Shown here in pieces: positions 1 to 10,929 of a stretch of DNA of 64,000 nt. Within the stretch, counting starts at the first letter, position 1. Every line of letters begins with the position of its first letter. The DNA comes from Beta vulgaris subsp. vulgaris. Its lineage: Eukaryota; Streptophyta; Magnoliopsida; Caryophyllales; Amaranthaceae. The notes below the pieces were generated by a model. The model made no database searches, was not told the origin of the DNA, and saw only the letters and a program-made list of their open reading frames with translations. A program made the position numbers and the translations under genes. The stretch is taken from positions 50,683,072-50,747,071 of the forward strand of contig NC_079205.1 in the NCBI RefSeq assembly GCF_026745355.1, in the 5' to 3' direction.

Positions 1-650
1 AAGGTGTGATTGTTTGATCATTCTCATACTTGAAATATATATAGGAGAGAGAAAGAAAACGTGGGAATAATTACTAAAGAGAATTCATGCATGGACAATG
101 GGGAGCAATGTTGCAAGATGGAAGCAAGTGAGAAAGAAATTTGGCTTTCTAGAGTCCCACATCAGTGGAAGAGGATGAGGGTATGAGTTAGAGGCTTTAT
201 AAAAGAAGCCTTTCACTTCCTAACTCTCTACCATTGGCCTGCTACTACTTGCTTGGCTATGCAATAACAAGCGTTAGTTATTGGGCCTTCAAACTAATAA
301 ACGTTCGGTCCTAATGAACTATGACCTTAGATTTGCTTAGCGTTGAAACTTGAAGTTATATTCGAACTCGAGCCGAGTTGCAATTTTTGGACTCGAACTC
401 GAGCCTAGTTAGGTTCGGTTTTGGTTTGGCTCGTTAACACCCCTTAGCCGAGCCTAAAGGAGCTCACGAGTCGATCTTGTGCTGCAAATTCTAATCACGA
501 GCTCGAGCCGAGCTTGGCTCCCCCAGGCTCGGCAAGCTCACGAGCCGAGCCAAGCCCATGAAAATTTAAACGAGCTTGAGCCGAGTCCCAGTGCTATTCG
601 GGCTCGGCTAGCTCGATAAGCACCCCTACCTTGACCCTTTATTTTTTCTC
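1..650. other. Non-genic flank with GCTCGAGCC-rich repeat
   Basis: No gene is recognisable. Bases 360-640 are a degenerate repeat built from GAGCTCGAGCCGAGC-like words on both strands. Similar ends (ggctcgttaacacccctta near 427 and gctcgataagcacccctacc near 612) suggest a decayed plant repeat or MITE-like element. The short ORF across it is repeat-derived. Confidence 0.5.
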
Positions 651-869
651 CACTAATGGAAAAAATGATATACGTCACAACACAACTGCTGCGGTCTCTA
701 AGAGAACTAAAGCGGTAAATCGTCGAACTTTTTGTAGGGAAATTGGGCATCATTAACTGCTGCGGTTCCTAGTAAACCAGATCCGTTAAAAGAAACCGAT
801 ACAGATTTCTCTTCACGACTCCGGTTCTCTTAACCGCAGCGGTTAATCACCCAACATCGTACCCGCGTT

Positions 870-2061
870 TCCTTTTCACTCCTCTCTCTCCTCTTCAGAT
901 CTACTCCTCCCTCCCAAACCCACGACACCAGGTCCCAACTACCCTCTCAAACCCATGACACTAACCACTCTCACTCGTAATTCCTCTCTCATCTACGAAC
1001 ACCATCGCCACAACGAACCACGAAAACCTCCTGACTTTGCAAATCACGAAAACCTTCACCCTCTCAAGCCACCGTAGCCATGCAATCTCGTGGCCTCGCC
1101 TTCTCTTTGTTCGTCGTCGCTGTTCGTCTAGAAAGGACAAACGTCGCTCACCATCAAAACCAATTTCACTTCCAACCAGATGGTCGTTTCTCTGTTAGTC
1201 TCTCATTCTTTCTTGATTTTTGTGTTTTTTTCTTTATTTGTTATTACAATTGCTAAATTGTAGAATGGAAAAGTTGCGTTGTTTGGAATTTTTGGAATTA
1301 AGCTCAAATTCTGTTAATTATGAGTTAAAAAGATTGATAATTGAGAATTTGAATCTGTTAGGCTGTTGAATTTGAGCATATTAATTCCATTTTTTTTTAG
1401 GTTGTATGAAGATTGCTGTAATTTTACTAATATTCATTGATTTTTAAAATTAAGGTCTTTTTTCTTATTTTGCTGCAATTTGTATTGTTAATGATGTGTT
1501 GAATTTGGGTCTGTTGGGTTGTTGAATTTGGGTAATGCTTCATTGGAAATTATGAGAAGATTATTTTTAGTTACATAGTTCACTTGAGTTTTCAGGAAAC
1601 TGATTGGCTCTTTGCTATGGCAGTGTATTCCAGGGTATTGAGATCGTATATATTGATTCACTGGAAAACATCTCTGTGACATTGAGTGTCAACTCCACGA
1701 AAGTTTCGCTTTCCTCGTTGATGATGCAATTGTGAGAACCAATTCGGAGCGGATTGCTTGTTAGAAGAGATGGTGAAGAAGCTAAGGCATTGGCTCTCTC
1801 TAGCCATGTGGAAGTACTCAATATGGTTCTTCAGTCAATGCAGTATCTAGGTTACATGGTTCCGGTTGCTTTATACATTATTTATTTGTGTTTAACAATG
1901 AATTTGTGTGGATGCCCATTTTTCCACATGTTTCTGAATTTCAACCATTTGACAATTCATGAAGTGTTTTCATTCACCAGTATGGTTTCGAGAAGAATAT
2001 TATTTGACTGAAGTAGTCAAAGATGACCAACTCTGATCAATAATTTGTCTTCAATTGTATC
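870..2061 (+). pseudogene. CT-rich leader and unidentified captured gene fragment
   Basis: Inside the outer CACTA, just after its subterminal repeats, lies a pyrimidine-rich 5'-UTR-like leader (870-1010; contains ctctctcctcttcagatct) and a short ATG frame at 1081. AT-rich intron-like DNA follows. An exon-like stretch at 1740-1860 (RRDGEEAKALALSSHVEV and onward) reads as real protein, but upstream frames carry stops. I do not recognise the parent gene. The fragment ends at the insertion site of gypsy element A. Confidence 0.4.
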
Positions 2062-2535
2062 TGTTTCGGTATCGAAAACGGTGTCGGACTTTTAGGAGTG
2101 TCCGACAAGAAAGTGACTGTCCGTGAGGGATGATCTGCAAAGATAACAAACGTGAGCTACCCTCGGGGGTGTTTCGAGGAAACCCCCTCCCATGCTCAAG
2201 TCAGCCAATGCCCAGAAGGATTTAAGAGAGAGAAAGTTTAGAGAGAGAGAAGCTATTTTTAGTATGAGAGATCGTACCTGCAGGAATAGTACTGATTGGC
2301 TATTTATAGGCGTACTATTCACCTGACATGGTGCGTAATCCTGTGACACTTGTACTGCTATGATTAATCTGTCAGAGGCAAGATTCCCTTTACTTTGTCG
2401 CTTTCTGTGGCCGTGACGGCAGTCTCGACCTATGGACAGAGGATAGGCGGTTTGTCTTTTCGTGAGTTCACGTCCTTATAGTTTGCTGCCGGTCTTCATG
2501 AGCGTCCGTTATCAAACTTTGGTAGCACCCATACA
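2062..2535 (-). repeat. LTR of element A (3' LTR in element orientation)
   Basis: Begins TGTTTCGG and ends CCATACA on the plus strand, TG to CA. It matches 12349-12765 throughout but keeps about 60 bp (near 2410-2465) that the other copy lacks. A TATA-like box reads on the minus strand at 2301-2310. Confidence 0.92.
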
Positions 2536-2552
2536 ACTAGCCCCCCAGCATC
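2536..2552 (-). promoter_or_regulatory. Polypurine tract of element A
   Basis: Directly inside the LTR the plus strand reads actagccccccagcatc, so the minus strand is a G-rich purine run ending next to the LTR. This is where plus-strand DNA priming is expected and fixes the element's orientation as minus. Confidence 0.75.
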
Positions 2553-3195
2553 TTTGGCGGTTGAGACCATCATGGATGTTGTGATGACGTGGACAAATTT
2601 ATTATATTCTCTAGTTGGCCTTTTATTATTGCCACGCGTCAATCTGGGGTGAGTCCTTGATTTTCGAAAAGTGTAATCATTACTTCACTCTGGAATCCCG
2701 CTCGTTTTTTCTTTTGTTTTTTAGGGTATGTTGTGCGGGTGACATTTGTCATCAATCTGTAAGACGAGTTGGTTCGATTTTAATCCCAACCCTTCGTTTT
2801 AGCATTTAAAAGCGAAATCCTTTTTTCTTCTCACTTTATTCAACTTCTTCTCTTTCCTTCATACTCTTTCTCTGGTTTTTCTCACTTTCCTACGAACTAC
2901 GAACTCGCTGTTCCTTGGTCCCAGATTGTTTCTTTTGCCTTAAAATTGCTAAAGCTTGTTACTTTTCTTCATCCCCTTCACAATTTCCGAAAAAATTCCT
3001 TCGTCCTTCGACGCTTCTCCTGGGTTTGCTTTTGGAAGCTTCTTCGGCTCTGTTGCAACATTTTTTCCGGCGAGCACTTGCTTGAAGGGCGCTTTTTGGG
3101 AACTTTTCTGGACTCTTTAACTTTCGCGTGGGTTTCTACTCAGGTACCCTTTCTCATAACTTTTAGTTTTTTGCCGTTTTTTCTTCCTTGAGATC

Positions 3196-6126
3196 ATGTC
3201 GGACCAGTCAGATAGTCAAAACTCTCTAGGCACTAATTTCATGACTGAGAGTGAACCCTCTTCCCCTTTTTTTAATGGCGGACTTAGTTCGTCAGATTCT
3301 AGCCCCCCAGATGGGAGAACTCGCCTTTTAGCTGATCTTCCTCTTACCGCCGACAGGGATAGAGAACTTAGATCTAAATTTTTGAACGACCGTTCTTCCC
3401 CTGAACGAGCAAAACTTGACTACCAAATTCTTGACCGCTAGGATGAGTGGGGACAATCAAACACTTAAGGAACTGAGACACCAAATTCTGGCCCGTAGGA
3501 CCCTTAGGCATCCTTCCCCTGATGCTGTTCCCGGTCTAGATGTTCAACCCTTGAGGGAGCACGCCTGGTTGGAGAGTTTGGCTAATGCTGGGGTCGTGAC
3601 CGACCCTAGTGTTTTTGACCGCCTCGCCAGAGAGTCAACTCCTTCTCATCCTTCTCAGTTCTCACCCTCCTGTTATCAATTTAGGTTTCGATAGTGACTC
3701 TATCGCCAGCATGGAGACTGATGCTTCCCCTTCATTCTCTAGCCGGGACCATGATTCCCGTCCCCGTCAAATTGACATAGGCGAGAGTTCTGCCATGCCT
3801 TCCTCCTCTCGGCCCGAGATCATCCCGGCCCGAACTGATGCTCTCCATTCTAGGAGATGACTACCTCTAGATTGTAGTGACGGCCCTAAGAAGACTGTCA
3901 TCTGCAAAGGCTGGCGGGCAGCAGCTTTGGAGCTGGACTATTGTGAGGTTGCTAGGAAACTGTATGGGTTTCCACCCGAGTATAGTCTAGTGATTCCGGC
4001 TGAGGGATCAAAGGTAATCGACTGTCCTGTCGGGCATGTAGTTGTGTATGCCCATCACTTTGAGTTTGGACTACGATTTCTGCTGGACCTGGAGTTGGCG
4101 AAGATCCTTCAGGCCTTCAATGTTTGCCTTGCTCATCTGACACCCTTGGCCGTGAGGAATATTGTTGCTTATGTCTGGGTTTGCCGCTACCTGTGCTTCC
4201 CTGAGACTTTGATCTTGTTCCGGCATTTGCACTGGCTGAGGCGGAATGGCTCCGCCGAGAAGGGTTGGTGGTCTCTGATGACGTACAAGGATAAAATGAC
4301 CGTTTATCCGAAGATGAGTGGTCTGAAGTGTTGGCAAGGAGCTTTCTACTGGCTCAAGGTTCCAGATGACTTTCCCCTTCGCCGCCACTTTACCAAGCCT
4401 TATCCAAGAATGGAGGGCATACCTAAATATGACTTGTCTGAGGCCGAGAAGGAAGATTTTAAATATTTTGACTCAGTGGAAGTGGCCGTTGAGGGTGAGG
4501 AGACCGAGATGAGAATTCCTTGTACTTGGCTTCCTCACACCAAGTATATTCTCGGTAACGAGCCTTTGTCTGCAATTTTTCTATGCCGGACTCATCCAGA
4601 ATGTGTGTAACATGAATACTAGTCCGACAAGATCCTTTGGAATTTGTGCATGTTTATAGATATATGTTTTGTTTATATATATATACTGACGTACTAATTA
4701 ACTTACGCCCCAATTGTGATTTCTTTTTCAGGTGACGTCAGCTTGGATTTGGAAGATTTGGGCTTAGACGACCAGTTGCGTCCGATGACTCAAGCTCTTG
4801 AAGAACCTGTTTTTTATTACGACACCATCCATGGGCTTACTCGAGGCCCACGGGGTGCTGACAGGAATCCCAGTCGCGGTGGCCGAGTTGTGAGAACGGT
4901 TCGTCGTGCCGGACGACCTCAAGGCCGTGCTCCCGGTCGAGGGGAGTCGAGTCCAAGTCGCTCCACCATCCAGGTCCCTATTAACAGGGGTGGTGGTAGC
5001 ACTTCCCGTCGGCGTCCCAGGGATCCTGAGGTTGAGATCCCTCAAAAATGTCAGACTGTAGAAGTTGATTCTATGGACGTGACCATCAATGAGAATCAGG
5101 AGCTCTCTATCTCGCCTGTACGGGGAAGTTCAACGGTCATCGGATTCTCTGGCTCGCAGCAAGGAGGTTGCCTTGGGGTCTAGCTCTTCCACCCGCCAGA
5201 GGGTGTACGAGATGCTCAGCAGGCCGAGCTTCCTCTCGGACTTAGGTCCGGGAATCTATTGTCGGGCCCAAGAGTGGATAGAGACGAACATCGTCCCTCT
5301 TTGCGCTTCCGTCAAGGCTGCCCTCTTTCATCCTCCTTATACTGCCGGCCAACCGTTCAGACCAGCTCTGGATGTGAGGGAAGATGAATTTATCTTCGCG
5401 GACATCCCTACTAATGGCGGTACTCTGGGGGCTTCAACTGCCATTTGACCGCCCTGCTAATAAGTTGGTGACACCTGCTGCTCAATTGGCCCATGATCTC
5501 GTTTTGGTAAGTACACATGTATATGTTATTTTTCTGCTGTTTTTTCCTTCTTTTTTCTTCTTTTTCTTTTTTTTATATATATAACCCTTCCTCTTGTTGT
5601 GTTTTGTAGGCCGAGAATTCTGCTCTGGAGCTTATAGCTCAGTATCTAGAGTACCAACGCGCAGCTGAGAGCGCTAGTGGGGTCATCAAGGACTTGGAGG
5701 CTACCCGGGACGGTCTTCAGTCTCAGATCACTCAAATGAAGACTGATCTGAAGTCCGAGAAGCGAGCCAAAACTGAGGCCGATAAGGAGTTGGAGGGATT
5801 ACGCCAAAAAGCTAAGGACCTGGAGGATCTTAGAATCAAGAATGTTAATCTCGAAACTGCCCTCCAAGCTGCTAAGGACGAGACGAAGAGTGCAGTGGAG
5901 GCTGCTCAGGCTGAAGCCCGCCAGACTGTTGTGGCCGGTTTCAAGAAGTCTGATGAATTCGTCGGGCTTCTGGGTGAGCGATATGATGGCGAATGGGTAG
6001 CCGCTAAGAGGTGTGTCTGCCATTCTTATCACCGCTTTTAGTAAAGGAGTCCATCGGCGTCCCTTGGTGGATAAGCCCTACATTTGCCCTGAGGACGTTA
6101 TCGCCAACATCCTGCCTGCCATTTAA
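3196..6126 (+). pseudogene. Antisense ORF of Tat element A (plant transposon-protein-like)
   Basis: A plus-strand gene lies antisense to gag-pol, between integrase and the element's 3' LTR. It starts at an ATG at 3196 with a Ser/Asp-rich N terminus and continues through frames at 3416-3860. The best block is 3927-4608, with Trp/Tyr-rich sequence (WLRRNGSAEKGWW, then KCWQGAFYWLKVPDDF) typical of the putative plant transposon protein domain in these antisense ORFs. Two introns are plausible: about 4604-4731 (acceptor ttttcag) and 5507-5609 (donor gtaagt, acceptor tttgtag). After intron 1 comes an Arg/Gly-rich basic stretch (4860-4960). After intron 2 comes a heptad-rich coiled coil (5690-5950). 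An in-frame stop at 3437-3439 and frame changes near 3600, 5180 and 5450 show decay. Function in the family is unknown. Confidence 0.75.
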
Positions 6127-6394
6127 GATGAGGTGCCTCCATCCTGAAGACTTCCGTAGCGTCCAACAGTTTGTAATAGTTTTTTAGTTGTCAGCCTTTA
6201 AATGGCATGTAAACTTTTGAACGAAATTTTTGCTACTGAATTCATAAATGTCGTGTTTTGAGTGGCTGCCTAATTTTTTTTGTAGTTGGCCGCCATGCCA
6301 GTAATTTATGATTCACCCTTTGTTTCTGAGACACATTGCCTTTTGATATATATAAACTTGCTTATTTTATTTTTTCAGCTTTTGCTTGTTTAGG

Positions 6395-6760
6395 GCCTGT
6401 TATTTGGCCGTTTATAATTATTTTGCCTATCAGTTGGCTGTTAACAATTATTTTGCATGTTATATGGCCGTTAACGTTTGTTTTGCCTGTTATTTGGCCG
6501 TTAACAATTATTACGCCTGTCATATGGCCGTTAACGTTTATTTTGCCTGTTAAATGGCTGTCAACAATTATTTCGCCTGTCATATGGTCGTTAATGTTTA
6601 TTTTGCCTGTTATATGGCCGTTAACAATTATTACGCCTGTCATATAGCCATTAACGTTTATTTTGCCTGTCATGTGGCACTAACACTTATTTTGCCTGTT
6701 ATTTGGCCGTTAACAATTGTATCGCCTGTTATGTGGCTGTTAGTCAGTTACTATTTTGCA
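6395..6760. repeat. 30-bp minisatellite with alternating units
   Basis: About 12 copies of a 30-bp unit (like gcctgttatttggccgttaa plus a 10-bp AT tail). Tails alternate between caattattacg-type and cgtttattttg-type, giving a 60-bp higher-order period. Because 30 is a multiple of three, both strands stay open for about 100 codons. Those ORFs are repeat artefacts. It lies between the antisense ORF and the end of integrase. Confidence 0.9.
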
Positions 6761-6869
6761 AATAAGATGTAGGAAACAGCGGAAAGTAAAAATAAAATAT
6801 ATCGGAATGCGGACAGTCTTATTTATAAACTGCAATCAAAGGCTCTCGGCCCATTACATCATTTCTTAA

Positions 6870-8057
6870 CTACACATAATACTTTTTAAGGACATCAACA
6901 TTCCAACAGTTCTTGAGCTCCTTCCCATCCATTCCCTTGAGGATGAAGGATTCGGGACCTATCTTTCGAGCTAGGATGTATGGGCCTTCCCAGTTAGCAG
7001 TTAGCTTACCCTCAGCATGCGCTTTTCCGGTAGCAGCCGTCCTTCGCAGGACCAATTCACCCTCAGCTAGCGGCTTTTCCATGACCCTCTTGTTATATGC
7101 TTTGCTGATTCGGTCCTTGTACATTCTGCTCTCAACTCTGCCTTCAGTCTTATCTCAGGCAAGAAGTCCAGGTCCTTCCTTAATGCTTGATCATTCTTCT
7201 CTAGGATTTGATGTTTTACTCAATAAGTGGGTAGCCCTACCTTTACTGGCAGCACTGCTTCTGCCCCAAAGGCTAACCTGAAAGGATTTTCTCCTGTTGC
7301 TTCTTTTTCGGTGGTCCTGTTTGCCCACAAAATGGTCGGCACCATTTCAGCCCCCAAAGGCGTTCAGAATTTGTTTGTTAGCGGCTTCTGCTTGGCCATT
7401 GCTTTGGGGATGACATACTGCTGAGTATGCAAACTTGACCCTGAAGTCCGAGATGAAAGCTTGGATGGGCCCGCAATCAAACTGAACCTCGTGATCAAAC
7501 ACGATTGCCACCGGGATGCCAAACCTAGTCATGATATTCTGCCAGATGAACTTTTTTACTTGGTTTGACTTTATCTTTGCTGCCGGCTCCGCTTCTATCC
7601 ACTTTGTAAAATAATCGATTCCCACAATCAGGAAACGTCTACCTCCTGATGTAGTGAATGGTCCCAAGATATCCATCCCCCATTGTGCAAATGGTATCGG
7701 ACACAGGATTTGCTGCAAATCATTTGCGAGCCTATTTATCACCGGAGCGAACCTCTGGCACTTATCGCATCTTTTCACATAGTTCTGCGCATCCGCTAGC
7801 ATACTAGGCCAATAGAATCCAGCTCTGAGTGCTTTTAGGGCCAATGCTTTTCCTCCAATGTGATTCTCACAAATTCATTCGTGAATTTCTTCCATTATCT
7901 TCACGGCCTCAGCGGTTGTTGCACATTTTAGTAACGGCAAACTAAACGACTTCTTGTACAGCTCATTTTGGTATATTACATACCAATTAGCCTGCTTTTG
8001 CACCTTCTTAGCAGACATGGGATCCGCCGGGAGCGCTCCCGTCAGCTTATATTCCAC
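6870..8057 (-). pseudogene. Integrase of element A
   Basis: In the element, integrase joins the cDNA to host DNA. Reading minus, 8057-7875 holds the N-terminal part with the first zinc-finger His. Segment 7844-7347 continues through CDKCQRFAP (zinc Cys pair) into the catalytic core with MDILGPF (first Asp), VFDHEVQFDCG (second Asp region) and NGQAEAANKQ (Glu). The C-terminal segment 7124-6870 carries a GPY/F-type module (LTANWEGPYIL) and ends in a stop at 6870. Stops or frameshifts at about 7345 and 7860 split the domain into three frames. Confidence 0.9.
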
Positions 8058-8081
8058 TGGTTCTGTGAACCATTCTCCTTG

Positions 8082-8945
8082 CTAATCAATGTTGTTTATT
8101 ACGGCCACCCTCTGGGTGATGCTCTTTTCTTTAAGTACGTCGATAATCACCATCCCCTCAATATGGACAGAGTCTGAACTGGCAAGTTTGGATAACGCGT
8201 CCGCCTTCATATTCTCGGCCCTAGGGATTGCCTCAACCTCAAACTGCTCAAGCTGGGCTATTACCTCTTTGGCTTTCTCTACATATTTGATCATATTGGC
8301 CTCTCGGACCTCGAACTCCCCTCAAAGCTGGTCGCTGACTAGCTGTGAATCTGTTTTCAAGAGGACATTCTTGGCTCCTGCCGCGATGCACATTCTCAGT
8401 CCAACAATGGCCGCCTCATATTCTGATTCGTTGTTTGAGGCTGGGAATGCAAACTTAATTGCATATTCAAAGACATTTCCCTCTGGGATGGTGATCACAA
8501 TCCCGACTCTTGCTCCACTCGCGGCTGAAGATCCATCGACTTCCAACAACCATGACTCCTTTTCTTATACCTCATCCTCTTCGTACGCTTCGATTATGAA
8601 ATCTGCCAATGCCTGGGCTTTTATGGCTGTTCGCGGCTTGTATTGGATATCATACTCTGACAACTCCACGGCCCACTTCAGCAAACGCCCGGAAGTGTCC
8701 ATCCTTTGGAGTGCTTTTTCCAATGGCTGATTCGTTAACACTTATATTGGATGACAATCGAAGTAGGGCCTAAGCTTTCTGGCCGCTATGATGACTGCTA
8801 GGGCCATTTTTTCAATCGGCTGGTAACGGTTCTCAGGGCCGTTGAGGATGTGACTGACAAAGTATATTGGATGCTGCTGTTTCTCCTTCTCTGTTATCAA
8901 TACTGCGGCCACGGTCTTGGGAGAGGCCGAGATATACAACTGCAA
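8082..8945 (-). pseudogene. Dual RNase H region of element A
   Basis: Segment 8945-8742 is the RNase H-like domain that follows RT in gypsy polymerases (HPIYFVSHILNGPENRY, then Ala/Ile-rich helix). Segment 8549-8322 begins LEVDGSSAASGARVGIV and contains NNESEYEA and TDSQLV, the Asp, Glu and Asp signature of a second, additional RNase H. It continues at 8294-8082 (EVEAIPRAENMKADALSKLA, with the final Asp). The extra RNase H is a hallmark of the Tat lineage. Frames are broken near 8310, 8555-8740 and 8945. Confidence 0.85.
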
Positions 8946-9209
8946 CGTATCTCCAGCTTCTGGCCTCGATATTGTTGGCAGTTTTGCGAGGTGCTCTTTG
9001 ACGGTCGAGAAAGCTTTAGTCTGCTCCTCTCACTTCTTGTTCCCTCTTAGCGACGCAAAAAATGGGAGGGCCTTATCGGCCGATTTTGAGATGAATCTTG
9101 TTAAGGAAGCCATCCTTCCCGTCAATCTCTGGATGTCCTTGACTCCTTTCGGCTCGGGGAGATTCAGAACTGCCTGGACTTTGTCCGGGTTCGCATCAAT
9201 CCTCTTTTA

Positions 9210-9790
9210 CTCACCATAAACCCCATGAATTTTCCTGCTCTTACGCCAAAGACACACTTTTTTTGGTTTAACTTCATGTTGTATCTCTTAACGTACTGAA
9301 CGTTTCTTCCAAGTCCGCCAAGTGCTCCCGGTCAATTTTACTTTTCACGATAGAGTCATCCACGTATACTTTTATATTGCGACCTTTCTGGTTCGCAAAG
9401 ACTTTGTCGGCCAGCTTTTGGTAGGTCGCGCCAGCGTTTCTCAAGCCAAATGGCATTGCCTTATAGTTGTACACACCTCCATCCGTGATAAATGTTATTT
9501 TCTTCCGGTCTTCTTTTAACAGACTGATCTGATGATATCCTGGGAATGCATCCATGAAACTCAGTAGAGCATGCGCGCTAGTATAGTCTACTAGCTGGTC
9601 TATCTTTGGCAGAGGATAGCAATATTTAGGGCATGCCCTATTCAGATTTGTGAAGTCCACGCACATGCGCCACTAGCCGTTAGCTTTTTTCACCATCACT
9701 ACATTTGCCAGCCATTCTGGATAGTCACAAGGTTCGATTCAATCGGCTGCTATTAGTTTTTCCACTTCCTCTTTGATGGCTTTGTTCTTC
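9210..9790 (-). pseudogene. Reverse transcriptase of element A
   Basis: RT copies element RNA into cDNA. Reading minus, 9790-9670 encodes EPCDYPEWLANVVMVKKA followed by a stop just before WRMCVDFTNLNRACPK. The frame 9666-9274 then holds MDAFPGYHQI, MPFGLRNAGATYQ and an intact YVDDSIV catalytic motif. The thumb/connection region downstream (9270-8950) has frame changes. Besides the stop, Lys/Asp changes such as RACPKYCYP suggest drift. Confidence 0.92.
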
Positions 9791-9794
9791 TTAA

Positions 9795-10707
9795 CTAAAA
9801 AGCCCTTTTTTTCTGCTTTACTGGTCGGACTGCACTGTCGACGTTTAGACGATGGACCATCACGGCCGGGTCTATTCCCGGCATCTCATCCGCCGAGAAT
9901 ACGAATATGTCAGCATTTTCTCTTAGGAGAGTCACCAGGTTAACCCTGACCTCTGGGTCCATGTCCATCCCGAGAGCGACCGACCTGGCAGGATCATCCG
10001 CTAATGCTTCTTGTCTGATTTCTCCGGCTGGTTTTGGTCTCGGCTCATCCTCTGGCCGGGACTCTAATTCTTCCAGTGGTACCTCCTTACTCTTCCGGAC
10101 AGTATCTACCTCTACTTTATTTTCCTCGCTTCCTTCAATTTGGGCTCTCCTTTGGGCCCTCCTCTGCTTTCTTGACGGCGGGTCATGGTTCTCTATTGGG
10201 AATCTCCTAGCAGGCTGCTTTAGTGTTGTTAAATAACATGACCTTGCCATCTCTTGATTTCCCTTTAACCTTGATGTTGATCCGCCATTGGAAACATACA
10301 GCATTGTCAGATGGTAAGTTCGTTGAGACGACACCTTGGACGTCATGAATGAAAGGACGTCCAATGATGGCGTTATATGCTCCTGGAACATCCACCACTA
10401 GGAACTCGGTCATGACATCTCTGGCTGTATCATTTTCCTCAATACGCACTGGAAGCGAAATCAATCCTTCTGGCACCACTGATGCCCCCGTGAATCTGAT
10501 GATCGGATATCTGACCGGCTTAAGGTACTCTCGGCCAATCATGAGTTTTTTAAATGTTGACAAGTATAGAATGTTTGCAGAACTGCCCCCGTCCACTAAA
10601 ATTCGGTGAACCAGGCAGTTTGAGATTTTCAGTGTTACGACCAATGGATCGTCGTGAGGATAAACGACATGTTTAGCGTCCTCAAGTGTAAATGACATCG
10701 CTGGCAT
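9795..10707 (-). pseudogene. Retropepsin-like protease and linker of element A
   Basis: Frame 10707-10207 contains ILVDGGSSANILY, the Asp-Gly-Gly active-site variant usual in plant gypsy proteases, and VPGAYNAIIGRPF, the second conserved strand. The frame is then shifted, and 10391-9795 overlaps it and carries a charged linker (SRKQRRAQRRAQ; Glu/Pro-rich) leading into the RT N terminus (LLRENADIFVFSADEMPGI). The enzyme would cut the gag-pol polyprotein. Confidence 0.88.
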
Positions 10708-10929
10708 TGCTGGCTGACTTTTCCATGGCAGACTTGCACTGAAATTGATATGATGCCTGAATTCCTTTAAGCTTGCCTTCGCACCATTAACACTTCCTCC
10801 ATGGATGGGACCTCCGCTAATAACATGAATCTCGCTGATCTGAGACTGAACATTTCAATTTGCTGGCTTTACCAAATCGCCCTCTTTGGTTTGAGCTTTA
10901 TACTGACTGAAGTAACCTCTTCTTATCAA

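Noticed and set aside
4071..4388. Minus-strand ORF of 105 codons
   Set aside because: Shadow of the antisense ORF on the plus strand, whose Trp/Tyr-rich block is the recognisable one.
6336..6673. Overlapping 103-codon ORFs on both strands
   Set aside because: They come from a 30-bp tandem repeat whose period is a multiple of three; no protein evidence.
6395..6760. Possible CRISPR-like array
   Set aside because: Units are contiguous without unique spacers, and the host is a plant.
8089..8730. Plus-strand ORF of 213 codons
   Set aside because: Mirror of the RNase H region on the minus strand, where catalytic motifs are visible.
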